Shown: piece after piece, positions 37,431 to 45,435 of the stretch
Position numbering within the stretch: the first letter of the stretch is position 1
Layout: every line of letters starts with the position of its first letter
DNA from: Rosenbergiella metrosideri
GTDB lineage: Bacteria > Pseudomonadota > Gammaproteobacteria > Enterobacterales > Enterobacteriaceae
Assembly: GCF_022602565.1 (NCBI RefSeq)
Contig: NZ_JALBCV010000008.1
Location: 98,180-162,179, forward strand
Length of the DNA stretch: 64,000 nt
Direction of reading: 5' to 3'
Translations under genes and position numbers: made by a program
The notes under the pieces: model-generated
What the model was told of the DNA's origin: nothing
The model's database searches: none
Seen by the model: only the letters and a program-made list of their open reading frames with translations

Positions 37431-37445
37431 GAGGCAGAACAGGCA

Positions 37446-37470
37446 AAAAAAACCCGCCATAAAGACGGGA
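37446..37470 (-). terminator. Terminator of the yoaK-like gene
   Basis: On the reverse strand CCCGTC and GGCGGG pair around a short loop and are followed by a run of eight T. It ends leftward transcripts from the small gene at 37568-37666. Confidence 0.7.
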
Positions 37471-37567
37471 AAAATTTTATTGCAGTATTCAGGATGTAAC
37501 AGCATTGAGGTGCTATACCTATTCTGACTGGCACTTTTTCATAAAGTTCACAGAGTTTGCGAAAAAA

Positions 37568-37666
37568 TTACGAACCCGGCAAGTAAGCGCCACTGGCAAT
37601 AAACCAAATAAGTAACGCAACCCCCGCAACGATGATCGCTACGGGGAAAAGATAGCCTAATTTCAT
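37568..37666 (-). CDS. yoaK: YoaK-like 32-residue membrane peptide
   Basis: A single-helix small protein starting MKLGYLFPVAIIVAGVA and ending GAYLPGS. E. coli YoaK is also 32 residues, starts MRIGIIFPVVIF and ends GGYAAPGA, so length, layout and both ends agree. AAGGA stands ten bases before the ATG, and a terminator follows. In E. coli yoaK lies near leuE, which is also close here. Such small inner-membrane proteins usually act through a larger membrane partner; the role of YoaK is not known. Confidence 0.8.
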   Translation of the reverse strand: MKLGYLFPVAIIVAGVALLIWFIASGAYLPGS

Positions 37667-37694
37667 GATGCATCATTCCTTAGTGGGTAAAGCC

Positions 37695-37747
37695 CCCATT
37701 ATCTCACGGACTGAACGAGAGGCAATCCCCATCGGTCAGATAATGGG
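37695..37747. repeat. Widely spaced 10-bp inverted repeat after ggt
   Basis: CCCATTATCT (37695-37704) and AGATAATGGG (37738-37747) are perfect complements with 33 bases between, lying between the ggt stop and the yoaK-like start. It could be a terminator, mRNA-stabilising stem or protein site. Confidence 0.4.
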
Positions 37748-37760
37748 TTTATCACTAAGG

Positions 37761-39524
37761 CTAATAGCCGCGGGCTGATCCTGCTGGGCGTCTGACATCA
37801 TTCGCCCCATACAAAAAGCCCGGTCTGACGTTACCCGAAACGGCACTGTCGTTACCTGAACTTGGTGTGCCTACGCCCGCAGCACCCGGAAGCCCGACCA
37901 TAATAAGCTCTGCTGCGCCCCAAGGCGTTTGCTCGACCGTGTGATAGCCCATCTTACCCAGAATATTCAAGGTATCGGCCGAGAGACCATTTTTCTCGTA
38001 GTAGACCTCATCGGGATACCACTGATGGTGGATCCTAGGCGCGTCCACCGCTTCTTGTGGTTTCATCCCAAAGTCGATGATATTTAGGGCAGTTTCTAAG
38101 GTAATAGTGATAATGCGTGATCCCCCCGGCGAGCCGAGCACTAAGAAGACTTTACCCTCCTTGGTAACCAAACTTGGACTCATGGAAGAGAGTGGGCGTT
38201 TACCCGGCGCGATACTGTTTGCAGTCCCCTGTACTAAACCATAGAGATTTTTTGCCCCAATTTTGGTGGTAAAGTCGTCCATCTCATCATTCATTAATAC
38301 CCCTGTACCGGGTGCCATCACCACGGCACCAAAGCGTCCGTTCACCGTATAGGTGGTGGATACGGCATTGCCATAGTGGTCTACGATGGAGTAGTGTGTC
38401 GTTTCCGGCTTTTCACCGGTGGCTATCAGTGGCTTAACTTCTGTGGAGGGCGTCGCCTTATCTTTTTGAATTTTTTCACGCAACGATGCGGCGTACTGCT
38501 TATCCATTAATTTGGCCACGGGGTTTTGAACGAAGGCAGGATCGCCTAAGTAGGTATTTCTATCGGCATAACTAAAGCGAAGTGCCTCCGTCAAGGTATG
38601 TACCATTGCGGCAGAGTTAAAGCCCATCGATTTCAGGTCGTAGCCTTCCAAAATATTCAGTGTTTCACAGAGTGTCACGCCGCCTGAGCTAGGAGGCGGC
38701 GCTGAAACAAAGGTATAGCCACGATAGGTACAGGTGAGCGGGGCGAGTTCGGTGGCGTGATACTGTGCAAAGTCTTGGGCGGTAATGATACCGCCACCGG
38801 CTTTAGACGCCTGTTCAACGGCTTTAGGGAATTGACCATGATAGAAAGCATCTGGACCCTCTTTCGCGATACGTGACAGCGTACGCGCGAGGTCGGTTTG
38901 CCGTAAACGATCACCAGGTTGTAGCGGGGTACCGTCTGGACGTAGGAAGATTTTCGCCACCGCCGGGTCTTGTTTAAAATGCGCCACCGTGGTGTCGAGA
39001 ATGTCAGTATCCGCACGGGTGAGGATGAAACCTTCTTTCGCTAGCTTGATCGCGGGGGCCATTACCGCTTGGCGGCTGAGTTTCCCATATTGACGACGTG
39101 CCATTTCCATACCCATCACCGTACCGGGAACGCCAGTGGCTTTCCAGCCATAGAGACTGCTACCGGCGATCAAGTCGCCTTGGGCATTTTGATACATTGC
39201 TGCGCTGGCGGCGGCGGGTGCCATCTCGCGGAAATTAATAAAGGTATCCTTACCGTTTGCCAAATGGAGGGTCATAAATCCACCCCCACCGATATTGCCA
39301 CAACAAGGATTGACGACGGCTTGGGCATACCCCACTGCTACCGCGGCATCGATGGCGTTGCCGCCTTGTTTCAGAATATTAATCCCTACTTGAGTTGCTA
39401 AGTCTTGCGAGGTCACCACCATACCATTTTTGGCTTCGACGGCGGGAGCGGAAGCGGCTTGGACGAAGGGGGCTGGCGCTAAAACGAGTAACGCGAGGGC
39501 GGAGAGTGTGTATTTGCTTAACAT
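37761..39524 (-). CDS. ggt: Gamma-glutamyltransferase (periplasmic)
   Basis: A 587-residue precursor with a signal peptide ending near VQAA (residue 24). It is an Ntn-hydrolase that cuts itself before a catalytic threonine; the ETTHYSIVDHYGNAV segment holds that Thr. Other family blocks are GGNAIDAAVAVGYA, NIGGGGFMTLHL, RPLSSMSPSLV and GSPGGSRIITIT (oxyanion and gamma-glutamyl binding). It releases glutamate from glutathione and other gamma-glutamyl compounds in the periplasm. It stands alone, leftward, divergent from leuE. Length and motifs look intact. Confidence 0.95.
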   Translation of the reverse strand: MLSKYTLSALALLVLAPAPFVQAASAPAVEAKNGMVVTSQDLATQVGINILKQGGNAIDAAVAVGYAQAVVNPCCGNIGGGGFMTLHLANGKDTFINFREMAPAAASAAMYQNAQGDLIAGSSLYGWKATGVPGTVMGMEMARRQYGKLSRQAVMAPAIKLAKEGFILTRADTDILDTTVAHFKQDPAVAKIFLRPDGTPLQPGDRLRQTDLARTLSRIAKEGPDAFYHGQFPKAVEQASKAGGGIITAQDFAQYHATELAPLTCTYRGYTFVSAPPPSSGGVTLCETLNILEGYDLKSMGFNSAAMVHTLTEALRFSYADRNTYLGDPAFVQNPVAKLMDKQYAASLREKIQKDKATPSTEVKPLIATGEKPETTHYSIVDHYGNAVSTTYTVNGRFGAVVMAPGTGVLMNDEMDDFTTKIGAKNLYGLVQGTANSIAPGKRPLSSMSPSLVTKEGKVFLVLGSPGGSRIITITLETALNIIDFGMKPQEAVDAPRIHHQWYPDEVYYEKNGLSADTLNILGKMGYHTVEQTPWGAAELIMVGLPGAAGVGTPSSGNDSAVSGNVRPGFLYGANDVRRPAGSARGY

Positions 39525-39738
39525 TAAACTTTACCTTTTGAATTATTTTCTTCTACCTTAAACGGATAAGAAAAAAACTCAAGAAATTCAATGGGCTATC
39601 ATAAGTAAAAACAATATCTGTGATAGCGCACAAAAAAAGCTCACCTTGGCTGGCGTTGTGGCTCGGCAATCTTTATCATTGGCTCCCTTTTATTCGCTAT
39701 TTTTTGACATGTTAAGCGTGTATTGAGCGAGGTTTATC

Positions 39739-40377
39739 GTGTTTGCAGAGTATGGTGTGCTGAATTTCTGGACCTATGTCGCAGGAGCTATTTTTTTAGT
39801 CTTGATACCGGGTCCTAATACGCTTTTTGTTTTGAAGAATAGTATGAGCGGCGGGGTAAAGAGCGGTTACCAAGCGGCGGCGGCAGTATTTATTGGCGAC
39901 GCGGTATTAATGTTTCTGGCTTACACAGGGGTTGCTACCTTAATCAACACTACGCCGGTGCTATTTAATGTGGTGCGTTACCTTGGTGCAGGTTATCTGC
40001 TTTGGTTGGGGCTTAAGATGCTTTACACCACGTTTAGCCAGCGTGAACAGAGCGCTGTAGCGCCGAGTAAAAAAGTGCGGGGTGCGGTGTTTAAACGCGC
40101 TTTAGTGTTAAGCCTGACCAATCCCAAAGCGATCTTATTTTACGTGTCGTTCTTCGTACAGTTTATTGACGTACAGAGTGCGCATCCGGGCATCGCCTTC
40201 TTTATTCTGGCGACAGTATTAGAAATCGCGAGCTTCTGTTATCTCAGCGTGCTTATTTTTAGTGGCTCGTCGCTGACTCGCGCGATTGGCTCACGCCAGC
40301 GTCTTGCTAAGGTTGGAAATTCAATGATAGGTCTGTTGTTTCTTGGATTTGCCGCTCGTTTAGTCACGATGCAGTAG
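39739..40377 (+). CDS. leuE: Leucine exporter LeuE
   Basis: A 212-residue RhtB/LysE-type exporter with about six hydrophobic segments. [19 protein letters not shown] and [15 protein letters not shown] follow E. coli LeuE closely, as does [21 protein letters not shown]. It exports leucine and some analogues. Translation starts at GTG 39739 behind GAGCGAGG. A perfect palindromic terminator follows directly. Confidence 0.93.
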   Translation: MFAEYGVLNFWTYVAGAIFLVLIPGPNTLFVLKNSMSGGVKSGYQAAAAVFIGDAVLMFLAYTGVATLINTTPVLFNVVRYLGAGYLLWLGLKMLYTTFSQREQSAVAPSKKVRGAVFKRALVLSLTNPKAILFYVSFFVQFIDVQSAHPGIAFFILATVLEIASFCYLSVLIFSGSSLTRAIGSRQRLAKVGNSMIGLLFLGFAARLVTMQ

Positions 40378-40382
40378 CACCC

Positions 40383-40413
40383 AAAAAAAGCTCACGTTAA
40401 CGTGAGCTTTTTT
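40383..40413. terminator. Perfect bidirectional terminator
   Basis: An A run, GCTCACGTTAACGTGAGC and a T run form a near 15-bp perfect palindrome between the convergent leuE and the DUF6388-like gene, suited to end both. Confidence 0.9.
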
Positions 40414-40415
40414 GA

Positions 40416-40739
40416 CTATAGATGGTTTTTTTCGCAGAACTCTTCCCATGTCATTCCTAGTGCCTCAGCGTGGCTACGCAGGTAACTCTCAATCGCTTGC
40501 GCGGCGACGGCATTATCCGTTTCGACTAATTGAATAGAGAATATAATACCGTCTAATTGTTTTTGACGTATAAATGCGGCGTAGATACGCTCAGCATGAA
40601 GAGTACGCAGTTGTTCTACCGTCATGCCATTATCGCGAGCATCTTTTTCAGTCACTTCATCGAGTGCCACTTGAAAGTCTGGGTGGGCTGAGAAAAAAAT
40701 ATCGCGGGCTTGGGCATAGTACTGTTCTGGGGTTTTCAT
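40416..40739 (-). CDS. Small conserved hypothetical protein (possibly DUF6388)
   Basis: A 107-residue acidic, helical, soluble protein: MKTPEQYYAQARDIFFSAHP, then NGMTVEQLRTLHAERIYAAFI and an ending LGMTWEEFCEKN. I associate this with a small enterobacterial family of unknown function (DUF6388), but that is from memory. It ends against the bidirectional terminator it shares with leuE. No signal peptide or metal motif is visible. Confidence 0.7.
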   Translation of the reverse strand: MKTPEQYYAQARDIFFSAHPDFQVALDEVTEKDARDNGMTVEQLRTLHAERIYAAFIRQKQLDGIIFSIQLVETDNAVAAQAIESYLRSHAEALGMTWEEFCEKNHL

Positions 40740-40879
40740 CGAAGGGCCTAGCTTTTGTAAGAATCTGAATTAATTATACCCGTTTCAGGCAAAGATGTCA
40801 GGGTTAGTCATTAGCTAGCTTGCATTGTGCTAGCGAAACATTATACCTTAGCGCCAGAAAAAATCTGTAGGGATGCCAT

Positions 40880-41320
40880 ATGAAAACTCGATTATTACTG
40901 TCACTTTTCGTGCTTGCGGGTTGTAGTCCGATTACTAATTATCAAACTATCGTCAAAACGCCAGCGCCACAATCACTGGAAGGGGTATGGCGGACATCAG
41001 GCCCACAATCCGGATTAGTCAGTAAAGATGCCGTCGGCTATTTAATTATTGACCCGGCGGGGAACACCTTAGACTGTCGTCAATGGCAACGCGTGATTGC
41101 TAAGCCAGGGAAGTTGAGCCGGATTGATAATCAATGGGTTAACGTCAATCATCAAGTTCGTATCATGCCGTTAACCCGTGAGAACGGTATGTTGCACTAC
41201 GATCGACTCACCCTGACTAAGGTCTCTTCACCTAGCGCAGCATGCCAAAAAGCCCTTGCCGAAGCAAAGGCTCAACCTCAAGCAGAGACCATTCAAAATA
41301 TTGAGATTGACGGTCAATAA
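40880..41320 (+). CDS. yedD: Lipoprotein YedD
   Basis: A 146-residue precursor with lipobox VLAGC (Cys15), so it is anchored in a membrane by lipid. KTPAPQSLEGVWRTSGPQ and TLDCRQWQRVIAKPGKLS match E. coli YedD. Its function is not established. The upstream TAGGGAT gives the ribosome site. It is convergent with fliT, with which E. coli yedD is also neighbour. GCGGG/CCCGC at 41333-41347 may terminate it. Confidence 0.9.
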   Translation: MKTRLLLSLFVLAGCSPITNYQTIVKTPAPQSLEGVWRTSGPQSGLVSKDAVGYLIIDPAGNTLDCRQWQRVIAKPGKLSRIDNQWVNVNHQVRIMPLTRENGMLHYDRLTLTKVSSPSAACQKALAEAKAQPQAETIQNIEIDGQ

Positions 41321-41338
41321 TGAGCGTATCAGGCGGGG

Positions 41339-41617
41339 TTAACCCGCATGATAGGCATGATTGATTTTATCTTGCGTCACCTGTTCAATTTGCGCGTTAA
41401 CCTCTCTCTGCAATTGATAGAGAGAGGTTTCGACCCCCTCCTGAGCAGCCAATAGCTGCTGAATCATTGTTTGATTATCCATTTCCTCTAAATGTTGCAC
41501 AGTGTGTGAATACGCCTCTGCCAGGGGAAGTAAAGCGGTGAAATCTTTTATCTCAAGCGCCTGCTGAATCTTATCGAGTAAATCGAGGCTTTGTTGTACC
41601 TCCGCAAGTAACGCCAT
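41339..41617 (-). CDS. fliT: Flagellar chaperone FliT (short form)
   Basis: A 92-residue all-helical protein at the fliDST position. E. coli FliT has 121 residues, so this form lacks about 29 residues, mainly at the C-terminus, where FliT folds back to block binding of FlhC and FliI. Sequence identity is low; helix pattern, acidic nature and operon place decide. FliT is the chaperone of the cap protein FliD and an FlhDC antagonist in E. coli and Salmonella. Five bases separate it from fliS. Confidence 0.85.
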   Translation of the reverse strand: MALLAEVQQSLDLLDKIQQALEIKDFTALLPLAEAYSHTVQHLEEMDNQTMIQQLLAAQEGVETSLYQLQREVNAQIEQVTQDKINHAYHAG

Positions 41618-41622
41618 GATGA

Positions 41623-42015
41623 TTATCCCTCTTGGCTAAGTGACGTTTGCCATGCCACAGCAATGGTCTGCAGTAATTCACGGCAGTGGTCGAGTTTTAG
41701 GCGATCATTATGCAGATTCGCCAGCATCAATTGCTGTACAACATAATGAAACAGTGACAAAAGCTGTCCGGCGAGGGGATCCTCAGCATGAGGTTCAATG
41801 GCCTGTATCAGGCCAGTATCGATAATCGCGACGGCTTTCGCGATCATGTTGCCCTTATTGATGATGTCCTGATGCTCCATCGAAATGGCTGCGCGCCCTA
41901 AGGCATTCAAAGCGCCGTCAAATAACAGGGTCGTCAATTGATGTTGGCTGGCGCTTAACACCGAACTTTCCAGCCCCACTTGAGCATACACATTCGCGAG
42001 TTGACGTTTATTCAT
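41623..42015 (-). CDS. fliS: Flagellin export chaperone FliS
   Basis: A 130-residue helical protein with YAQVGLESSVLSASQHQLTTLLFDGALNALGRA, the FliS signature. It binds the disordered C-terminus of flagellin and holds it for export. Usual length. It starts ten bases after fliD and is followed by fliT, as in E. coli. Confidence 0.94.
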   Translation of the reverse strand: MNKRQLANVYAQVGLESSVLSASQHQLTTLLFDGALNALGRAAISMEHQDIINKGNMIAKAVAIIDTGLIQAIEPHAEDPLAGQLLSLFHYVVQQLMLANLHNDRLKLDHCRELLQTIAVAWQTSLSQEG

Positions 42016-42025
42016 AGCGATAACC

Positions 42026-43456
42026 TTAATCGTCCGATGTAGAGAATTGTGCCGTCAGATAATCTTTGGTGGTATTCATCTGCGCGATAGTCTTTTTTAA
42101 CTGGACGAACTGAGACTTATAGCGTGCCATGGTGGCATCAATGCGTGCTTGCTGCTGATCATAGCGAACCTCTAATTTATCGTAAGTGTCATTTAACGCA
42201 TTGACTGCCGTTGTCAGCGTGCCTTTTGATGAATAGTTGTCACTTAAAATATTATCGAGAGCGTTGTTGGCTAGGGTACTAAAACCTGTGGTTTTCCCAT
42301 CGCCCAAAAAGAACTGGTAAACCGCCTGAGGCGTTGAAGTTAATGCCGAGGAAAGCTTGGTCTCATCAATATTCAAGGTACCAATGCTACCATCTGCCGC
42401 TTTAGTGGTATTTTGGGTGATCCCCAGCTCAGCCATAATGGTTAAGGCACCCGATTGTGTGGTGTTTAGCACTGAGCGTAACTGATTTTGAATATCACGC
42501 ACTGTACCGTTACCCATTAACGGGCCATTCGAACTGGTATCGCTCGACAATGTACTACCGCCAGTGTATTTGGTGATGTTGGTGATAACTGATTGCACGT
42601 TATTGTAGGCAGTCACCCAGGCTTTGATATTCTTTACGGCGTCAGCGGTATTATTGGCGATCTCCAGACGTTCTTCGCCGTTCGAAACCGCTTTAAGGTT
42701 TAAGGTCACACCATAAGGTGCGTCGGTGACGGTATTTGACGCACTTTGTACCTCGATACCGTTGACGACTAAGATGGCATCTTGTCCCGCTGTCGTTTGC
42801 TGCATACCCGTCGCCGAATCAGTTCCTGAGTAACCTATCAGTGCCTGCAGCTGATCGTCGCCAGAGACTGAGACACTCAGGGTATTATTTGCCCCTGTCT
42901 CTTTCGAGGAGAGTGACAAATAATACTCCCCATCATTCGACTTAATACTGGTTGCCACGACCCCAGCACCACTCTTATTGATGGCATTGATGATACCATT
43001 AAGGCTGGTATCACTGTCATCTAAGGCAATGGTTACTGGCTCACCATCACCGGTTTGTAAGGTCAAAGTACGATTTTGCGCACCCGCCATGCCGAGAGGC
43101 TGGTTGTTACTGCTGATGGCACGCGAAAGCAGCGTCTGAGCGGTAGCAAGCTGTTTGACATTGATTTGGTAACTGCCGACGCTTGCATTACTGTTACTGG
43201 TTGCAGTAAACGACTGGTTGGTACTGATGATACTGGTTGAATTCAATGCTGAGGTCGAGCTAAGGGCCGTCGTGGCTTTTTGTAACGATTCTAATGCACT
43301 ACGTAGCTGGCCAAAGGCCGATATTTGGCTTTGAACGGTGGTGGCCTGCTGGGTAATGGGGGTTAAGCTTTGTGATTCATAGGTTTCTAACTCAGCATAC
43401 ATTGCATCGAGATTGAGTGTACTGTTTCCGATGTCTAGACTATTAATAACCGCCAT
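42026..43456 (-). CDS. fliD: Flagellar filament cap protein FliD
   Basis: A 476-residue cap protein. The start MAVINSLDIGNSTLNL at 43456 has GAGGA four to five bases upstream and matches the family N-terminus; an upstream frame start at 43507 is rejected as it lies inside the promoter. The N- and C-terminal helical regions (ending TMARYKSQFVQLKKTIAQMNTT) form the D0/D1 coiled coils, and the Ser/Thr/Asn-rich centre forms D2/D3. It caps the filament and folds flagellin. A sigma-28-like promoter lies at 43489-43515. Confidence 0.95.
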   Translation of the reverse strand: MAVINSLDIGNSTLNLDAMYAELETYESQSLTPITQQATTVQSQISAFGQLRSALESLQKATTALSSTSALNSTSIISTNQSFTATSNSNASVGSYQINVKQLATAQTLLSRAISSNNQPLGMAGAQNRTLTLQTGDGEPVTIALDDSDTSLNGIINAINKSGAGVVATSIKSNDGEYYLSLSSKETGANNTLSVSVSGDDQLQALIGYSGTDSATGMQQTTAGQDAILVVNGIEVQSASNTVTDAPYGVTLNLKAVSNGEERLEIANNTADAVKNIKAWVTAYNNVQSVITNITKYTGGSTLSSDTSSNGPLMGNGTVRDIQNQLRSVLNTTQSGALTIMAELGITQNTTKAADGSIGTLNIDETKLSSALTSTPQAVYQFFLGDGKTTGFSTLANNALDNILSDNYSSKGTLTTAVNALNDTYDKLEVRYDQQQARIDATMARYKSQFVQLKKTIAQMNTTKDYLTAQFSTSDD

Positions 43457-43488
43457 GATGTCCTCTCTATCTAAAAATTGTAAAATCT

Positions 43489-43515
43489 TTATCGGCAAAA
43501 TAGACAAAACAGTTA
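43489..43515 (-). promoter_or_regulatory. Sigma-28 (FliA) promoter of fliDST
   Basis: On the reverse strand TAACTGTT, 11 bases, then GCCGATAA. The -10 box is a full match to the sigma-28 consensus; the -35 box matches 5 of 8. Confidence 0.8.
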
Positions 43516-43544
43516 GTCAGCAGCAGTTAATTTTGCGCGATCGA

Positions 43545-43571
43545 TAAAGTTCATTCAGCACCTGCCGATAA
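43545..43571 (+). promoter_or_regulatory. Sigma-28 (FliA) promoter of fliC
   Basis: TAAAGTTC, exactly 11 bases, then GCCGATAA: 15 of 16 consensus positions. It lies 62 bases before the fliC start and back to back with the fliD promoter. Confidence 0.95.
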
Positions 43572-43582
43572 TCCCTTTGACC

Positions 43583-43603
43583 ACGTACTGAGACGCAGTA
43601 CGT
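43583..43603 (+). promoter_or_regulatory. Leader hairpin in the fliC mRNA
   Basis: ACGTACTG and CAGTACGT form a perfect 8-bp stem with a five-base loop, a few bases after the expected transcript start and about 18 bases before the AAGGA ribosome site. It may protect the 5' end or tune translation. Confidence 0.55.
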
Positions 43604-43632
43604 AACATTCACTCAGAGAAAAGGAATTGAAT

Positions 43633-44451
43633 ATGGCTGTTATTAATACCAATATCATGTCTCTAACCACTCAAAATAACCTGAATAAATCACAATCGGC
43701 ATTGGGGACGGCCATTGAGCGCCTCTCTTCTGGGCTGCGTATTAATAGTGCTAAAGATGATGCTGCCGGGTCAGCCATTGCCAACCGCATGTCGTCTAAC
43801 ATTCGTGGGTTAACACAGGCTTCGCGTAATGCAACGGATGGCATTTCACTGGCGCAGACCGCAGAGGGTGCGTTAAACGAAATGAACTCCAACTTACAGC
43901 GTATTCGTGAGCTGACAGTTCAAGCGAAAAATGGGACCAACAGTGCCGAAGACGTGAAATCAATTCAAGCAGAGGTCGACGCACGTCTATCGGAAATTAC
44001 CCGTATCGGTACCGCGACGACCTTCAACAACATCAAATTATTCGATAGCGATCAAAGTATTAATATCCAAGTGGGTGCGAATGATGACGCGGCAGCAAAC
44101 GTTATTACTATCTCATTAACGGATGATGGTTTTAAATCCTCTGCACTGGGCGCAGCCTTCACTGTCAGTGGGGACGATGCCTCACTTGCCGAGATCGATA
44201 AACGTATTGCCTCAGTCGACTCCGCGCGCAGTAGCTTAGGTGCGATTCAAAACCGTTTCGAATCGACCATTAATAACCTGAACACGACAGTGAACAACTT
44301 GAGCGCTTCACAATCTCGAATCCAAGATGCGGACTATGCGACAGAAGTTTCAAGCATGTCACGTGCGCAAATCTTGCAACAGGCGGGAACTTCTGTACTG
44401 GCTAAAGCGAACCAAGTCCCACAAACCGTTTTATCTCTTTTACAAGGCTAA
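43633..44451 (+). CDS. fliC: Flagellin FliC (short form)
   Basis: A 272-residue flagellin. The start [16 protein letters not shown] at 43633 follows AAGGA; a TTG six bases earlier is rejected. The conserved D0/D1 ends are complete: [25 protein letters not shown] at the N-side, and [21 protein letters not shown] to VLSLLQG at the C-side. The exposed central region is reduced to a few dozen residues, against about 250 in E. coli (498 residues). The filament should thus lack large outer D2/D3 domains. It is transcribed from a near-perfect sigma-28 promoter. Confidence 0.97.
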   Translation: MAVINTNIMSLTTQNNLNKSQSALGTAIERLSSGLRINSAKDDAAGSAIANRMSSNIRGLTQASRNATDGISLAQTAEGALNEMNSNLQRIRELTVQAKNGTNSAEDVKSIQAEVDARLSEITRIGTATTFNNIKLFDSDQSINIQVGANDDAAANVITISLTDDGFKSSALGAAFTVSGDDASLAEIDKRIASVDSARSSLGAIQNRFESTINNLNTTVNNLSASQSRIQDADYATEVSSMSRAQILQQAGTSVLAKANQVPQTVLSLLQG

Positions 44452-44495
44452 TAACGGCAGTACTAAAGAAAAAACCTCTTAACCTAGCGGTATTG

Positions 44496-44533
44496 ACGGC
44501 CCGACTCCCAAAGTGGACTCGGGCCGTTTTTAA
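44496..44533 (+). terminator. fliC terminator
   Basis: A 13-bp stem of ACGGCCCGA-type arms with one mismatch, followed by five T, about 45 bases past the fliC stop. Confidence 0.9.
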
Positions 44534-44592
44534 TTTCGATGCTCAATGTTACACCGTTTTGCAGGAAGAAAATCTTCTCTTCAAGCTCATCC

Positions 44593-44619
44593 TAAAAGCA
44601 TGTTTTTTTCCTGCGATAA
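44593..44619 (+). promoter_or_regulatory. Sigma-28-like promoter of fliA
   Basis: TAAAAGCA, 11 bases, then TGCGATAA (6 of 8 in the -10). It lies 62 bases before the fliA start and suggests autogenous expression, besides an FlhDC-dependent promoter that I cannot fix by eye. Confidence 0.65.
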
Positions 44620-44680
44620 GAAATGATTCCTACCCTCGATAATATTCAGTATGAATAAATAGAGAAACAGGAACTGCACA

Positions 44681-45397
44681 GTGGAGTGTCTATATAATCA
44701 GGAAGGATTGCAGAGTGAAGCCATTGATTGGCCGCGCTACCTACAGTTAGTACGGCATGAGGCATTGAGGCTACAGGTACGTTTGCCCGCCAGTGTTGAT
44801 CTTGATGATTTAATCCAAGCGGGGGCAATCGGGTTGATGAATGCGATATCACGTTATGATGCTCAGCAAGGCACTGCGTTTACCACCTATGCCGCTCAGC
44901 GTATTCGTGGCGCAATGCTAGATGAATTGCGCAATCTAGACTGGGCACCACGTCGCGTACGCAGAGACGCGCGAAATGTTGCCGCGGCAATTGCCAAAAT
45001 TGAGCAGAGAAGCGGCTGTCATGCAACAGAAACAGAGATTGTCTCTGCTCTAAATATCAGTCGAGAAGAGTATCGCACCATTCTGATGGAGACGAACAAT
45101 AGCCAGTTATTTTCATTAGATACACTCTATGAGGACCATAGCGATGCGATCGACCATTTATTTCTGGCTTCGGACGATCAAAACCCCCTCGACGCCTTGG
45201 TTGATCAGGATCTGCGTCAACAGATTATTGCGGCGATTGGGCTGCTTCCTGAACGAGAGCAACAGGTACTCAGTTTGTATTACCAAGATGAGTTGAATCT
45301 AAAAGAGATTGGGGCGGTGTTGGGGGTGGGGGAGTCTCGGGTCAGTCAGATTCATAGTCAAGCTATCAAAAGGCTCAGTAGTCGATTAAAGGGATAA
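44681..45397 (+). CDS. fliA: Flagellar sigma factor 28, FliA
   Basis: A 238-residue sigma factor. Region 2 shows VRLPASVDLDDLIQAGAIGLMNAISRYD and FTTYAAQRIRGAMLDELR; region 4 shows EREQQVLSLYYQDELNLKEIGAVLGVGESRVSQIHSQAIKRL. It directs RNA polymerase to late flagellar genes. The start is GTG at 44681, as is also known for E. coli fliA. The gene is followed by a terminator and convergent putA; fliZ, which follows fliA in E. coli, is absent here. Confidence 0.97.
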   Translation: MECLYNQEGLQSEAIDWPRYLQLVRHEALRLQVRLPASVDLDDLIQAGAIGLMNAISRYDAQQGTAFTTYAAQRIRGAMLDELRNLDWAPRRVRRDARNVAAAIAKIEQRSGCHATETEIVSALNISREEYRTILMETNNSQLFSLDTLYEDHSDAIDHLFLASDDQNPLDALVDQDLRQQIIAAIGLLPEREQQVLSLYYQDELNLKEIGAVLGVGESRVSQIHSQAIKRLSSRLKG

Positions 45398-45430
45398 GCA
45401 AGGCATGGGGAGATGCCTTGCTGTGTTTTT
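45398..45430 (+). terminator. fliA terminator
   Basis: GCAAGGCAT and ATGCCTTGC form a 9-bp stem with a six-base loop, followed by a T-rich run, in the short gap between convergent fliA and putA. Confidence 0.85.
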
Positions 45431-45435
45431 ATCGA

